34,106 nucleotides of DNA from an uncultured Agathobaculum sp. (GTDB lineage Bacteria; Bacillota; Clostridia; Oscillospirales; Butyricicoccaceae). Under the pieces are notes generated by a model. It was given only the letters and a program-made list of their open reading frames with translations, had not been told where the DNA came from and did not search any database. Positions 25,298 to 32,036 of the stretch are shown piece by piece. The position numbers and the translations under genes were made by a program. The stretch covers positions 1 through 34,106 of the forward strand of contig CAKSVR010000026.1 of NCBI GenBank assembly GCA_934504345.1. Direction: 5' to 3'. How positions within the stretch are numbered: the stretch's first letter is position 1; each line of letters begins with the position of its first letter.

Positions 25298-26062
25298 ATG
25301 CAGAAAAAATACTTCTTTTTTGACATTGACGGCACACTTTCGACCGGTTTGACCACCACCATGCCGGAAAGCGCGGTAAAGGCGCTTGCTCTGCTGCGGG
25401 AGAACGGCCATTTCACCGCCATCGCAACCGGGCGTTTGCAGGCTTCTGCGGCGACCGTGGCCGCGCGCTACGGCTTCACCGACATCGTGGCTGACGGCGG
25501 CTGGAGCATCACCCATGACGGAAAGATCACGGAGATGCAGTCGCTGCCCGCGCAGGAGTGCATTTCGTTCATCGAACGGCTGGAGGCCGCCGGTATCCCG
25601 TGGGCGGTTTCGCCGGAAAACGAAAAGCTGTGCGTGACGGCCGACAAAAACTATGTGCCGCTGGCTCCGGCCAACTACTTCCCCGTGCTGTGGGACCCGC
25701 GTTTTGACTATCACACGCTCACCCACCTGTACAAGGTGTACTTCCGCTGCACAGCTGAGGAGGAGCAGAACATCGATGCGGGCACGCTGCCGCTCGTGCG
25801 CTACGACCCCAATATCGTGTTCGTCGAGCCCAAGGAAAAGCAGCGCGGCATCCGGCATTTCCAGCAGCTGCTCGGCATCGCGGACGAGGACATCGTGGTG
25901 TTCGGCGACGGCATGAACGACTTGTGTATGTTCGGTCAGGGCTGGCTGTCCGTTGCGATGGGCAATGCCCGCCCGGCGCTCAAGGAGATGGCCGACTACA
26001 TCACCACCGATGTGGACAAGGACGGACTGTGGAACGCCTGCAGGCACTTCGGCTGGATCTGA
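25298..26062 (+). CDS. HAD-superfamily (Cof-type) phosphatase, 254 aa
   Basis: Cytoplasmic phosphatase of the HAD type IIB/Cof group, which typically dephosphorylates sugar phosphates or nucleotides. Motif I is FDIDGT (nucleophile Asp9, acid/base Asp11), motif II ATGR (Thr44), motif III a lysine in PKEKQRG (~181), and motif IV GDGMND (203-208). The cap domain lies between (about 80-175). The start at 25298 follows AAGGA. Substrate not predictable from sequence. Confidence 0.88.
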   Translation: MQKKYFFFDIDGTLSTGLTTTMPESAVKALALLRENGHFTAIATGRLQASAATVAARYGFTDIVADGGWSITHDGKITEMQSLPAQECISFIERLEAAGIPWAVSPENEKLCVTADKNYVPLAPANYFPVLWDPRFDYHTLTHLYKVYFRCTAEEEQNIDAGTLPLVRYDPNIVFVEPKEKQRGIRHFQQLLGIADEDIVVFGDGMNDLCMFGQGWLSVAMGNARPALKEMADYITTDVDKDGLWNACRHFGWI

Positions 26063-26073
26063 TCTGCACAAGG

Positions 26074-26100
26074 ACACCGCACCTTTTTTCGGTGCGGTGT
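26074..26100 (+). terminator. hairpin between HAD and tatD genes
   Basis: ACACCGCACC / GGTGCGGTGT, a perfect 10-bp stem with loop TTTTTTC, directly after the HAD stop. There is no T-run after the stem, so it may lower rather than stop readthrough into tatD. Confidence 0.55.
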
Positions 26101-26124
26101 TCGCTTACCCGAAAGGAGAACCCT

Positions 26125-26898
26125 ATGCTTTTCGATACCCACGCGCACTACGACGACGAGCGCTTCGACGAGGACCGCGACACGCTGCTCGCCTCCATGC
26201 CGGAGCACAATGTCGGACTCATCCTCAATCCCGGCTGTGATGTTGCCTCTTCGCGCAAGGCGGTCAGCTATGCGAACCTGTTTCCGTTCGTGTACGCCGC
26301 CGTCGGCATCCACCCGGAGAACATCGAGGACGGCTGGGAGGCCGACCTCGAAACCATCCGCACACTGGCGCAGACCGAGGAGAAAGTCCGCGCCATCGGT
26401 GAGATCGGCCTCGACTACTACTGGGAAAAGGACGAGCGCGCCCGCGCCCGTCAGCAGGTGGTGTTCGCCCGCCAGATGGAGCTGGCCCGCGCGCTGCACC
26501 TCCCTGTCATCGTCCACGACCGCGACGCGCACGCCGACAGCATGGACATCACCCGCCGCTATCCCGATGTGACCGGCGTGTACCACTGCTACGCGGGCCA
26601 TGCCGAAATGGCGCGTGAGCTGCTGAAGCTCGGCTATTATCTGTCGTTTACCGGCGTTATCACGTTCAAAAATGCCAAAAAGGCCAAGGAGGTCATCAAG
26701 GAAGTGCCCATCGAGCGCCTGATGATCGAAACCGACTCGCCGTATATGGCACCCGAGCCGTTCCGCGGCCGCCGCAACAGCTCGCTGTACGTTCACCGCA
26801 TGGCCGAAACCATCGCGGACATCAAGGGCATGGATGTCGCCGAGGTCGAGCGCATCACCACCGAGAACGGCAAAAAATTGTTCGGGATTTCTGAATAA
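26125..26898 (+). CDS. tatD: TatD-family metal-dependent hydrolase (DNase)
   Basis: TIM-barrel metallohydrolase; characterised family members are 3'-5' exonucleases involved in DNA repair and turnover. Metal ligands are visible: His6 and His8 in DTHAHYD, Glu93 in IGEIGLDY, His131 in VIVHDRD, His154 in VYHCYAGH, and Asp204 in IETDSPY. The length of 257 aa is normal. The start at 26125 follows AAAGGAG. An upstream in-frame extension overlaps the HAD gene and is not supported. Confidence 0.92.
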   Translation: MLFDTHAHYDDERFDEDRDTLLASMPEHNVGLILNPGCDVASSRKAVSYANLFPFVYAAVGIHPENIEDGWEADLETIRTLAQTEEKVRAIGEIGLDYYWEKDERARARQQVVFARQMELARALHLPVIVHDRDAHADSMDITRRYPDVTGVYHCYAGHAEMARELLKLGYYLSFTGVITFKNAKKAKEVIKEVPIERLMIETDSPYMAPEPFRGRRNSSLYVHRMAETIADIKGMDVAEVERITTENGKKLFGISE

Positions 26899-26904
26899 AA
26901 CTGC

Positions 26905-26933
26905 TTGACAGCCGAACCGTCCTGCGCTATAAT
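26905..26933 (+). promoter_or_regulatory. promoter of tRNA-Ala gene
   Basis: TTGACA (26905-26910), 17-bp spacer, TATAAT (26928-26933), 33 bp before the mature tRNA 5' end. Confidence 0.8.
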
Positions 26934-26966
26934 TTGTTGTGTCGAGAGTGATTCTCGCGCAATGAT

Positions 26967-27042
26967 GGGGGCGTAGCTCAGCTGGGAGAGCGCCACACTG
27001 GCAGTGTGGAGGTCAAGAGTTCGATCCTCTCCGTCTCCACCA
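26967..27042 (+). tRNA. tRNA-Ala (anticodon GGC)
   Basis: A 76-nt cloverleaf: acceptor GGGGGCG / CGTCTCC with the alanine identity pair G3-U70, D-arm GCTCAGCTGGGAGAGC, anticodon stem CCACA / TGTGG with loop CTGGCAG (anticodon GGC), T-arm with TTCGATC, and an encoded ACCA end. It is the integration site of the element to its right: the 3' 49 nt recur at 34030-34078, so the intact gene is probably a hybrid whose 3' half was supplied by the element. Confidence 0.95.
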
Positions 27043-27070
27043 TCAAAACCGCTTGTTTCGTTGAAATGAG
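26994..27070 (+). repeat. attL direct repeat (77 bp or more)
   Basis: From CACACTGGCAGTG in the tRNA anticodon arm to GAAATGAG in the tRNA terminator, identical to 34030-34106. The right copy is cut by the window end, so the true length may be greater. Confidence 0.9.
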
Positions 27071-27078
27071 CGGTTTTT
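27045..27078 (+). terminator. tRNA-Ala terminator
   Basis: AAAACCGCT / AGCGGTTTT with an inner TTTC / GAAA pairing and trailing T-run. Its left part lies in the att repeat. Confidence 0.75.
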
Positions 27079-27117
27079 CTTTACTTTTTCGTTGGTTTTG
27101 AATTTCCCGAAATCCCG

Positions 27118-27139
27118 TTTGGTGTTTATTTGGTGCTTA
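27118..27139. repeat. arm-type 11-mer repeats, left end
   Basis: Two tandem 11-mers TTTGGTGTTTA TTTGGTGCTTA, matched by three at the other end (33885-33917). Likely binding sites for the integrase N-terminal arm-binding domain. Confidence 0.65.
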
Positions 27140-27145
27140 CGGTGC

Positions 27146-27182
27146 AAAAAAACAAGGGCGTTCCCGCATGGGGAGCGCCCTT
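27146..27182 (-). terminator. integrase terminator
   Basis: Stem AAGGGCG / CGCCCTT with inner CCC / GGG; on the minus strand it is followed by a seven-T run (27146-27152, A-run on the plus strand). Confidence 0.7.
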
Positions 27183-27193
27183 TTGCTATGTTC

Positions 27194-28573
27194 TCATGCT
27201 TTCTTTTTGACCGGGTGAAGAATATCCTGCAAGACCTCGGCAGCGGCCTGATCTGCCGATTTGATCGCGTGTGCATAAATCTTGCTGGTGGTGGTTGAGT
27301 TCGCGTGTCCCAGCCGTGCCGCAACGGTGGTCAGGCTTGTACCGGCGGCGATGAGCAGCGTTGCGTTGGTGTGCCGCAGAGAGTGAACGTGAATCGGCGG
27401 CAGCCCGTTCTTTGTCACGAACTTATGAAACCATGCAGTTATGCCGTCCGGACGGATGGGTGCGCCGTTCCATGTAGTGAACAGGCGGTCGCTGTCCTGC
27501 CACTGGTCGCCCATCCGCAGGCGCTGCTTGGACTGCTCGGCTCTCCATGCTTTGAGCATAGCTACAACGTCAGCAGACACTTTCATACAGCGTTCAGACG
27601 AGGCATTCTTTGTGTCGTCCGTAAATACGCCTCTCTCCGCCATGTACAGCGATGAACGCCGCACGGTGATAACCGCCCGCTCGAAATCAATGTCTTTCCA
27701 TTCCAGACCGCAGAGTTCACCGCGCCGCATACCCGTGAACAGCAGCAGCTTCACGATCACCTGATGCTGCATACTCTCCTTGTCCAGCGCCGCAAGCAGG
27801 TCTGCCGCCTGTTCCTCGTCCAGATAAACGGCTTCCTTGCGCTCCACTTTCGGCGGCGCGACACGTTCGCACGGATTGGACGGGATAACCTGCCAGCGTA
27901 CTGCCGTTGTCAGAATAGAGGACAGCAGCTTGTGATAATGCAATACAGTGTTGCCTGACAGGGTTTTATCTGTACCGGTCGATTCAAACAGTTCTGTCAC
28001 AGGTATTTCAAGTGTCTGTGCAATGCGTTCTGCGCTTGCATTCGAAACGTTGTTCCCCTTGTTGATGCTGTACAGCGTGGCAATCGAAATGCCCGCCTGC
28101 TCCGCGAATCTGGTCTGTGTCAGCGAGCGGGAGCGCAGCAGCACTTTCAAATCCACTCTGCAATGCTGCCTACCGTCCTCACGCACGCCGGTTTCTGCCA
28201 TGTTATTATAGAACGAAATGATATGATGCGGCTGCAGTCTGTCCATACGCATATGTCCCAGCGCCGCATTGACGCGCGGGAGCATTTCGCGGTAACTGCC
28301 GACCGTACGCGGGCGCAGCTGCTTTTCCGCGTAGTCGGTAAGCCACTTTTCCGCGAAATCGGCAAACTTGATATTGCCGTCAAGAACCTGACCGTTGCGG
28401 CATTTCTCCTCAAACAACACGGCCTGCCGGTCGAGTTCCTTTTGAATCTGGCGCTTTGTCATGCCCGGCTCGGGTGTCCATGTCAGGTGACGGCGTATCT
28501 GCTTACCGTTCAGGTCATAGCCGCACGAAACCGTTATCTTGTAGCTGTCGCCGCGCTGCTTGATGGTTGCCAT
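27194..28573 (-). CDS. int: tyrosine integrase with an inserted XRE domain, 459 aa
   Basis: Site-specific recombinase that would integrate and excise the element at tRNA-Ala. The N-terminal arm-binding domain covers about residues 1-55, the core-binding domain begins at ~65, and the catalytic domain spans ~245-445, with Arg283 (TGMRRGEL), Lys322, His397-x-x-Arg400 (HSLRH), His423 (LGHAN) and Tyr433 (KIYAH). The oddity is an XRE/Cro helix-turn-helix of about 60 residues (~138-198; LTQTRFAEQAGISIATLYSI) inside the core-binding domain, between ETGVREDG and LSGNTVLHYHKLL; the gene is therefore longer than the usual 370-400 aa. It begins 2 bp after the repressor stop, with GGAGG inside the repressor's end, so the two are translationally linked. 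Confidence 0.93.
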   Translation of the reverse strand: MATIKQRGDSYKITVSCGYDLNGKQIRRHLTWTPEPGMTKRQIQKELDRQAVLFEEKCRNGQVLDGNIKFADFAEKWLTDYAEKQLRPRTVGSYREMLPRVNAALGHMRMDRLQPHHIISFYNNMAETGVREDGRQHCRVDLKVLLRSRSLTQTRFAEQAGISIATLYSINKGNNVSNASAERIAQTLEIPVTELFESTGTDKTLSGNTVLHYHKLLSSILTTAVRWQVIPSNPCERVAPPKVERKEAVYLDEEQAADLLAALDKESMQHQVIVKLLLFTGMRRGELCGLEWKDIDFERAVITVRRSSLYMAERGVFTDDTKNASSERCMKVSADVVAMLKAWRAEQSKQRLRMGDQWQDSDRLFTTWNGAPIRPDGITAWFHKFVTKNGLPPIHVHSLRHTNATLLIAAGTSLTTVAARLGHANSTTTSKIYAHAIKSADQAAAEVLQDILHPVKKKA

Positions 28574-28575
28574 GG

Positions 28576-29220
28576 TCAGTCCTCCTTTTCGGTCAGTCGG
28601 TTCAGGATGTCGTCAGCTATCTCATCAAAAGATTTTTTTGCAAGATACATTCGGTAATCGACATATGCTTGCGGTTGCAAGAATACTGCTTTCTCATTTT
28701 TATAAGTGGCGGCAGTTAAGTTGTTTGCCATAATCACCTGTCTATAATATTCCTCCGCAGATTGAGTTTTTTTCATTCTCTGTCGTTCATTTTTTATTTC
28801 CGCTATCTTGCTAAGATCAACCAGAAAAACAGGTAGTTTGTCGCTCGCAAGCAAAGCGTTTAGTGCATCGTTTATATCCATATTGCCCTCATGGAAATAG
28901 CTGATCACCTGTTGCAGTCGTTGCATAGTTGCATCCGTTATACCAAGACTTGCAGCAAATCCCGCTTGTTCATGGGTGCGTGTCGGCTCTAAGCCAAGCA
29001 GATAATCCGAGGTCACGCCGAAATACTTTGCTAGTTTCAGAAGATTATTTGCATCCGGTACGCTGTTCCCAAGGGTGTAATCATTGATTGCCTGTCGAGA
29101 AACACCGATTTCTTTACCCAAATCCGCTTTGGAACGTCCGCTTTCCTCTATAAGTGCCCTTAGTCGTACCGCTAACGGCTTATTAAAGTTCTCTGCGGGG
29201 TTTTGCTTTACACGAGCCAT
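28576..29220 (-). CDS. CI-like XRE repressor, 214 aa
   Basis: Phage-type repressor with an XRE helix-turn-helix at roughly residues 16-75 (SKADLGKEIGVSRQAINDYTLG, NNLLKLAKYFGVTSDYLLG) and a C-terminal part of unknown type; no S24 self-cleavage site is obvious. The ATG at 29220 is chosen because GAGGAG lies 8 nt upstream; the longer frame from 29262 has no such site. It is co-transcribed with the integrase. Its promoter (29334-29362) faces the early promoter of the rightward genes, and GAATTACC half-sites there are its likely operators. Confidence 0.85.
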   Translation of the reverse strand: MARVKQNPAENFNKPLAVRLRALIEESGRSKADLGKEIGVSRQAINDYTLGNSVPDANNLLKLAKYFGVTSDYLLGLEPTRTHEQAGFAASLGITDATMQRLQQVISYFHEGNMDINDALNALLASDKLPVFLVDLSKIAEIKNERQRMKKTQSAEEYYRQVIMANNLTAATYKNEKAVFLQPQAYVDYRMYLAKKSFDEIADDILNRLTEKED

Positions 29221-29277
29221 GTTTTCCACTCCTCTATGCTGAATTACTTGCAGTTGTCGCAACTTCCGAAACTTTAA

Positions 29278-29306
29278 TTGACTGAGTAGAATTACCGTCG
29301 TATAAT
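29278..29306 (+). promoter_or_regulatory. rightward early promoter
   Basis: TTGACT (29278-29283), 17-bp spacer, TATAAT (29301-29306). It drives the HTH-xis-rep-helicase run. The -10 is flanked by inverted GAATTACC / GGTAATTC half-sites. Confidence 0.7.
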
Positions 29307-29324
29307 AATTATGTAAGGTAATTC
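29289..29324. promoter_or_regulatory. operator of the switch region
   Basis: GAATTACC (29289-29296) and GGTAATTC (29317-29324) are perfect inverses 20 bp apart, covering the rightward -10 and both start sites. A further GAATTAC half-site lies at 29241-29247, and a dyad AGTTG TCG CAACT at 29252-29264. Confidence 0.6.
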
Positions 29325-29333
29325 ATCATCGCT

Positions 29334-29362
29334 ATCATACAGCAGACGAAAGGAGTTGTCAA
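29334..29362 (-). promoter_or_regulatory. leftward repressor-integrase promoter
   Basis: Minus strand TTGACA (29357-29362), 17-bp spacer, TATGAT (29334-29339). Its start site near 29327 faces the rightward start near 29313, so the two promoters are convergent and overlapping. The repressor leader would be about 107 nt. Confidence 0.65.
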
Positions 29363-29363
29363 G

Positions 29364-29543
29364 TTGAATAAGTCTGATGTGCTGAAAATTTTGTTTGAAT
29401 TGGGCTCTACGCAATGGCGTTTAGCCGAGGCTGTGGGAGTATCTGAGCCGACTTTAGGGCGCTGGCTGCGTCACCCGCTCGAGGGCGAACGGCTGGAACG
29501 TGTCAAGCGCGGTTTAGAGGTTCTGCGGGAGGAGGTGCGCTGA
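29364..29543 (+). CDS. small helix-turn-helix protein, 59 aa (TTG start)
   Basis: First rightward gene of the element. It begins TTG (MNKSDVLKILFELGS) with AAGGAG 8 nt upstream. Residues ~16-38 look like a helix-turn-helix (TQWRLAEAVGVSEPTLGRWL), so a Cro-like or early regulator is likely. It contains three TTA codons in 59, against almost none in thousands of host codons. Its stop overlaps the next start (TGATG), showing translational coupling. Too short for firm family assignment. Confidence 0.65.
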   Translation: MNKSDVLKILFELGSTQWRLAEAVGVSEPTLGRWLRHPLEGERLERVKRGLEVLREEVR

Positions 29544-29797
29544 TGAGCATTGTTCGTATGAGGTTTCCCGCTGACGCGCTGGCGGAATTAAAAAAGCTCG
29601 ACCCGGATACTCCGGTTTCCTTGTCGTTCATCCGCCGTCTGGTCAAGACGGGTGCTGTGCCCTCTGTCCCGGTAGGCGCTGGCAAACGGCGGCTTGTCAA
29701 TTTTGATGCGCTGGTGGCCTTTTTGGAGGATCCGCCTGCTGAACAGCCGCAGCCGGTGCAAGGTATCCGTCCGGTGTCTGAGCGGGGGCGGTGGTGA
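29543..29797 (+). CDS. excisionase-like DNA-binding protein, 84 aa
   Basis: Small winged-helix protein of the excisionase/HTH_17 type: LSFIRRLVKTGAVPSVPVG, then RRLVNFDALVAFLE, is the usual helix-turn-helix plus wing seen in Xis proteins and MerR-like adaptors. It lies between the early HTH gene (4-bp overlap TGATG) and the replication initiator. It probably directs excision together with the integrase; a role as a regulator is the alternative. Confidence 0.7.
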   Translation: MSIVRMRFPADALAELKKLDPDTPVSLSFIRRLVKTGAVPSVPVGAGKRRLVNFDALVAFLEDPPAEQPQPVQGIRPVSERGRW

Positions 29798-29800
29798 TGG

Positions 29801-30511
29801 TTGGAGGGTTACGATATTTGCATTCCATTTGCTGTGCGAACAGACCAAACGCTCACCTTGTTTGACAAAATCATGTGCGGAGAACTGCTCACGCTTTCCA
29901 AGAGAAACGGCTATTGTTTTGCACAGAACGCGCATTTTGTTGAAATTTACAGAGTTGCGTCCCGCTCGGTTACTCGCTCTATCGAACGCTTAGTGAATCG
30001 CGGCTATTTTCGAGTTTCGTATCAAGGCAAAGGCGGCGGCTTACGGTATGTTTACCCGCTAATATCCTCTGACACTGGTGTCATACCCCCTGACTGTACA
30101 GTCACCCCCTCTGACACTGGTGTCACCGTCCCCCTGACCGTAGTGTCCGCTACCCCTGACCGTAGTGTCATCCATAAATCTAAAAGAAGCTCAAAAGATA
30201 AACTGTTTGCCCAATTCTGGGCGGCGTATCCAAAACGAAAAGACAAGATTAAGGCGCAAAAGGCGTTCAACAAGCTAAACCCGGATGAAGCGCTGCTTGC
30301 AGAAATCCTTGCGGCGCTTGACTGGCAAAAGCAGTCGCCGGACTGGTTAAAAAACGGCGGGCAGTTTGTGCCATACGCAGCAACATATCTTAATGGGCGG
30401 CGCTGGGAGGACGAACCGCCGCAGAACGAAATGCCTGCTCGGCAGGCTGCATCAGACCTGATGTGGGCTTTAGATGAAAACGGGAGGAAATATGCCGTTG
30501 AACGAAAATGA
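29801..30511 (+). CDS. phage-type replication initiator / replisome organiser, 236 aa
   Basis: DNA replication protein. The N-terminal winged helix (about 18-87; FDKIMCGELLTL, SRSVTRSIERLVNRGYF) is of the kind found in phage replisome organisers, and the C-terminal domain (136-205; FWAAYPKRKDKIKAQKAFNKL ... FVPYAATYLNGRRWEDE) is typical of primosomal helicase-loading phage proteins. The linker (88-135) is encoded by five iterons, so the gene carries its own origin, as lambda O does. The start is a TTG at 29801, 3 bp after the preceding stop, behind a G-rich site; the ATG at 29797 is in another frame and closes quickly. Its end overlaps the helicase start by 20 bp, supporting a paired initiator-helicase unit. 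Confidence 0.8.
   Translation: MEGYDICIPFAVRTDQTLTLFDKIMCGELLTLSKRNGYCFAQNAHFVEIYRVASRSVTRSIERLVNRGYFRVSYQGKGGGLRYVYPLISSDTGVIPPDCTVTPSDTGVTVPLTVVSATPDRSVIHKSKRSSKDKLFAQFWAAYPKRKDKIKAQKAFNKLNPDEALLAEILAALDWQKQSPDWLKNGGQFVPYAATYLNGRRWEDEPPQNEMPARQAASDLMWALDENGRKYAVERK
30070..30200. repeat. iteron array and AT-rich region: candidate replication origin
   Basis: Five 14-bp dyads begin at 30070, 30091, 30112, 30135 and 30157, i.e. every 21-23 bp, two helix turns. They read TGACACTGGTGTCA (twice), TGACTGTACAGTCA (a perfect palindrome), TGACCGTAGTGTCC and TGACCGTAGTGTCA, each preceded by C-rich spacer. Immediately after (30171-30200) 22 of 30 bases are A or T, fitting an unwinding element. Confidence 0.75.
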
Positions 30512-31778
30512 CATTCTGACCGCTGAAAACGCGGTACTGGGCGCGTGCCTGTGTGACACGCCTTTGTGGGGCACAGTGCTGAACACGCTGCATGAAACCG
30601 ACCTTGCAGGCGATGCAAGCCGTGCAATCCTGCACGCAGCGCGTATGCTGGACGCAGAGGGCAAGACACCCGATGCGCCCGCTGTGGCCGATCTGGTGCA
30701 GCAGGACGGTGTAGAACGCGGCTATCTCATGCAGCTGATGGACGTTGCCTGTGCTCCTGTTGCGCTCGATCAGAACGTGGCCGCCATCAAACGCAGCACT
30801 CGTTTGCGGGCATTGGCGCAGCTGGGAGAAAGCATGGTCGAGCGGGCGCACAGCGGCGACGAACCGAACAGTATTGCAGGTGATGCGGCAAAGGTGCTCG
30901 ACGAGCTCGACAGCAGCGGCGGCGGTGAACTGATCGACGGAACAGCGGCGGCGCTGGACTTTTACAACGCCTATGACCAGCGTACAAGCGGGCGCTCGGT
31001 TTACGTGCCAGTCGGTATTAGCGGACTGGATACGTTGTTCGGCGGCGGTATGCTGAACAATGGCCTGTACATCATGGCGGCGCGTCCCGGCTGCTGCAAA
31101 ACGACGCTCGCGCTGCAAATCGCTGACACCGTAGCGCAGAACGAGGGCGGCGTGCTGTTTGTAACGCTGGAAATGGACGCGACGCAGCTTACTGCCCGGC
31201 GCGTTGCGCGCGCAACGGGTATTCCGTCTAATCGTCTGCTGATGGGCACGTTGACAGACCCGGAGCTGGAGCGCGTAACGCAAGAGTTCAAACGATTGAA
31301 CCGCAGTCCGTTCTATCTCAACAAGGCGGTTCGGTGCTCTGTGAGTGACGTCCGCGTACTGGCACGGCAGGTCAAAGACCTGCGGCTTGTCGTGATCGAC
31401 TATCTCGGCTTGCTGAAACCGGAGGGCAAACGCGCAAGCCGGTACGAGGAAATCACCGCGATTTCGGGCGACTTGAAAGCCCTTGCCCGCTCGCTGGGTG
31501 TGCCGGTGCTGTGCTTGGCACAGCTCAACCGTGCAAGTGAACAGCGACAGGACAAGCGTCCCTCTTTGGCTGATCTGCGCGACAGCGGCGCGATTGAGCA
31601 GGATGCAGATGCCGTCCTGCTGTTACACCGTGAGGATATGCATTGGGCGGAACGTCCGGACGAGGGACAGCCGGTGACAGTCGAATGCATTCTTGCAAAG
31701 CACCGGCACGGCGCGGTTGGCACGGTAACGCTGGCGCTTGACTTGGAAACCGGATTTTTAGCTGAAATTCAGAGGTGA
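30492..31778 (+). CDS. DnaB-like replicative helicase, 428 aa
   Basis: Hexameric 5'-3' helicase of the DnaB family, partner of the initiator. An N-terminal DnaB domain (~8-105; TAENAVLGACL) precedes a RecA-like ATPase (~170-425): Walker A ARPGCCKT (197-204), catalytic Glu in VTLEMDA (~227), Walker B LVVIDYLGLL (Asp303), and the arginine region LAQLNRASEQR followed by LADLRDSGAIEQDAD. Oddly, the glycine normally just before the Walker A lysine is Cys202. The ATG at 30492 is chosen because GGGAGG lies 4-6 nt upstream; it overlaps the initiator gene by 20 bp. The length is slightly short of chromosomal DnaB. Confidence 0.88.
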   Translation: MPLNENDILTAENAVLGACLCDTPLWGTVLNTLHETDLAGDASRAILHAARMLDAEGKTPDAPAVADLVQQDGVERGYLMQLMDVACAPVALDQNVAAIKRSTRLRALAQLGESMVERAHSGDEPNSIAGDAAKVLDELDSSGGGELIDGTAAALDFYNAYDQRTSGRSVYVPVGISGLDTLFGGGMLNNGLYIMAARPGCCKTTLALQIADTVAQNEGGVLFVTLEMDATQLTARRVARATGIPSNRLLMGTLTDPELERVTQEFKRLNRSPFYLNKAVRCSVSDVRVLARQVKDLRLVVIDYLGLLKPEGKRASRYEEITAISGDLKALARSLGVPVLCLAQLNRASEQRQDKRPSLADLRDSGAIEQDADAVLLLHREDMHWAERPDEGQPVTVECILAKHRHGAVGTVTLALDLETGFLAEIQR

Positions 31779-31782
31779 TTTT

Positions 31783-31944
31783 ATGAGCTTTAAACTTATT
31801 TCCGCACTGATTGGCATTCTTCCTGTCGCAAAGGACGAGGAGGAACGGCTGCGGCAGTATGCCCGCGCACTGGACGCCCTCTCTCCGCCGCCCGAACTGG
31901 CGGACAAGACCGCGCAGCTGCTCGCGAAACATCTGGGCTTGTGA
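31783..31944 (+). CDS. small hypothetical protein, 53 aa
   Basis: Short gene 4 bp after the helicase stop, with AGAGGTG upstream of ATG. It starts MSFKLISALIGILPVAKDEE and ends with a charged helix (ELADKTAQLLAKHLGL). A hydrophobic N-terminus followed by acidic and basic helices; no recognised family. Coupling to the helicase gene suggests a role in the replication module, not shown. Confidence 0.5.
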   Translation: MSFKLISALIGILPVAKDEEERLRQYARALDALSPPPELADKTAQLLAKHLGL

Positions 31945-31985
31945 GTAAAGCCGGACTGCATTTGCCTGTTGCAGCCCAGCTTTTC

Positions 31986-32028
31986 CCCGCTTGATATATC
32001 GTAAATCTATTCTATCACAAGCGGGAGG
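31986..32028 (+). promoter_or_regulatory. hairpin covering the ribosome site of the sigma-like gene
   Basis: CCCGCTTG (31986-31993) and CAAGCGGG (32018-32025) are perfect inverses around a 24-nt AT-rich loop. The right arm overlaps the GGGAGG ribosome site (32023-32028), so folding would limit translation of the next gene. Confidence 0.5.
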
Positions 32029-32036
32029 TTCACACA

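Noticed and set aside
30070..30170. Short spaced repeats considered as a CRISPR array
   Set aside because: The repeats are 14-bp palindromes with 7-9-bp gaps inside a coding frame and no cas genes; the pattern is that of origin iterons.
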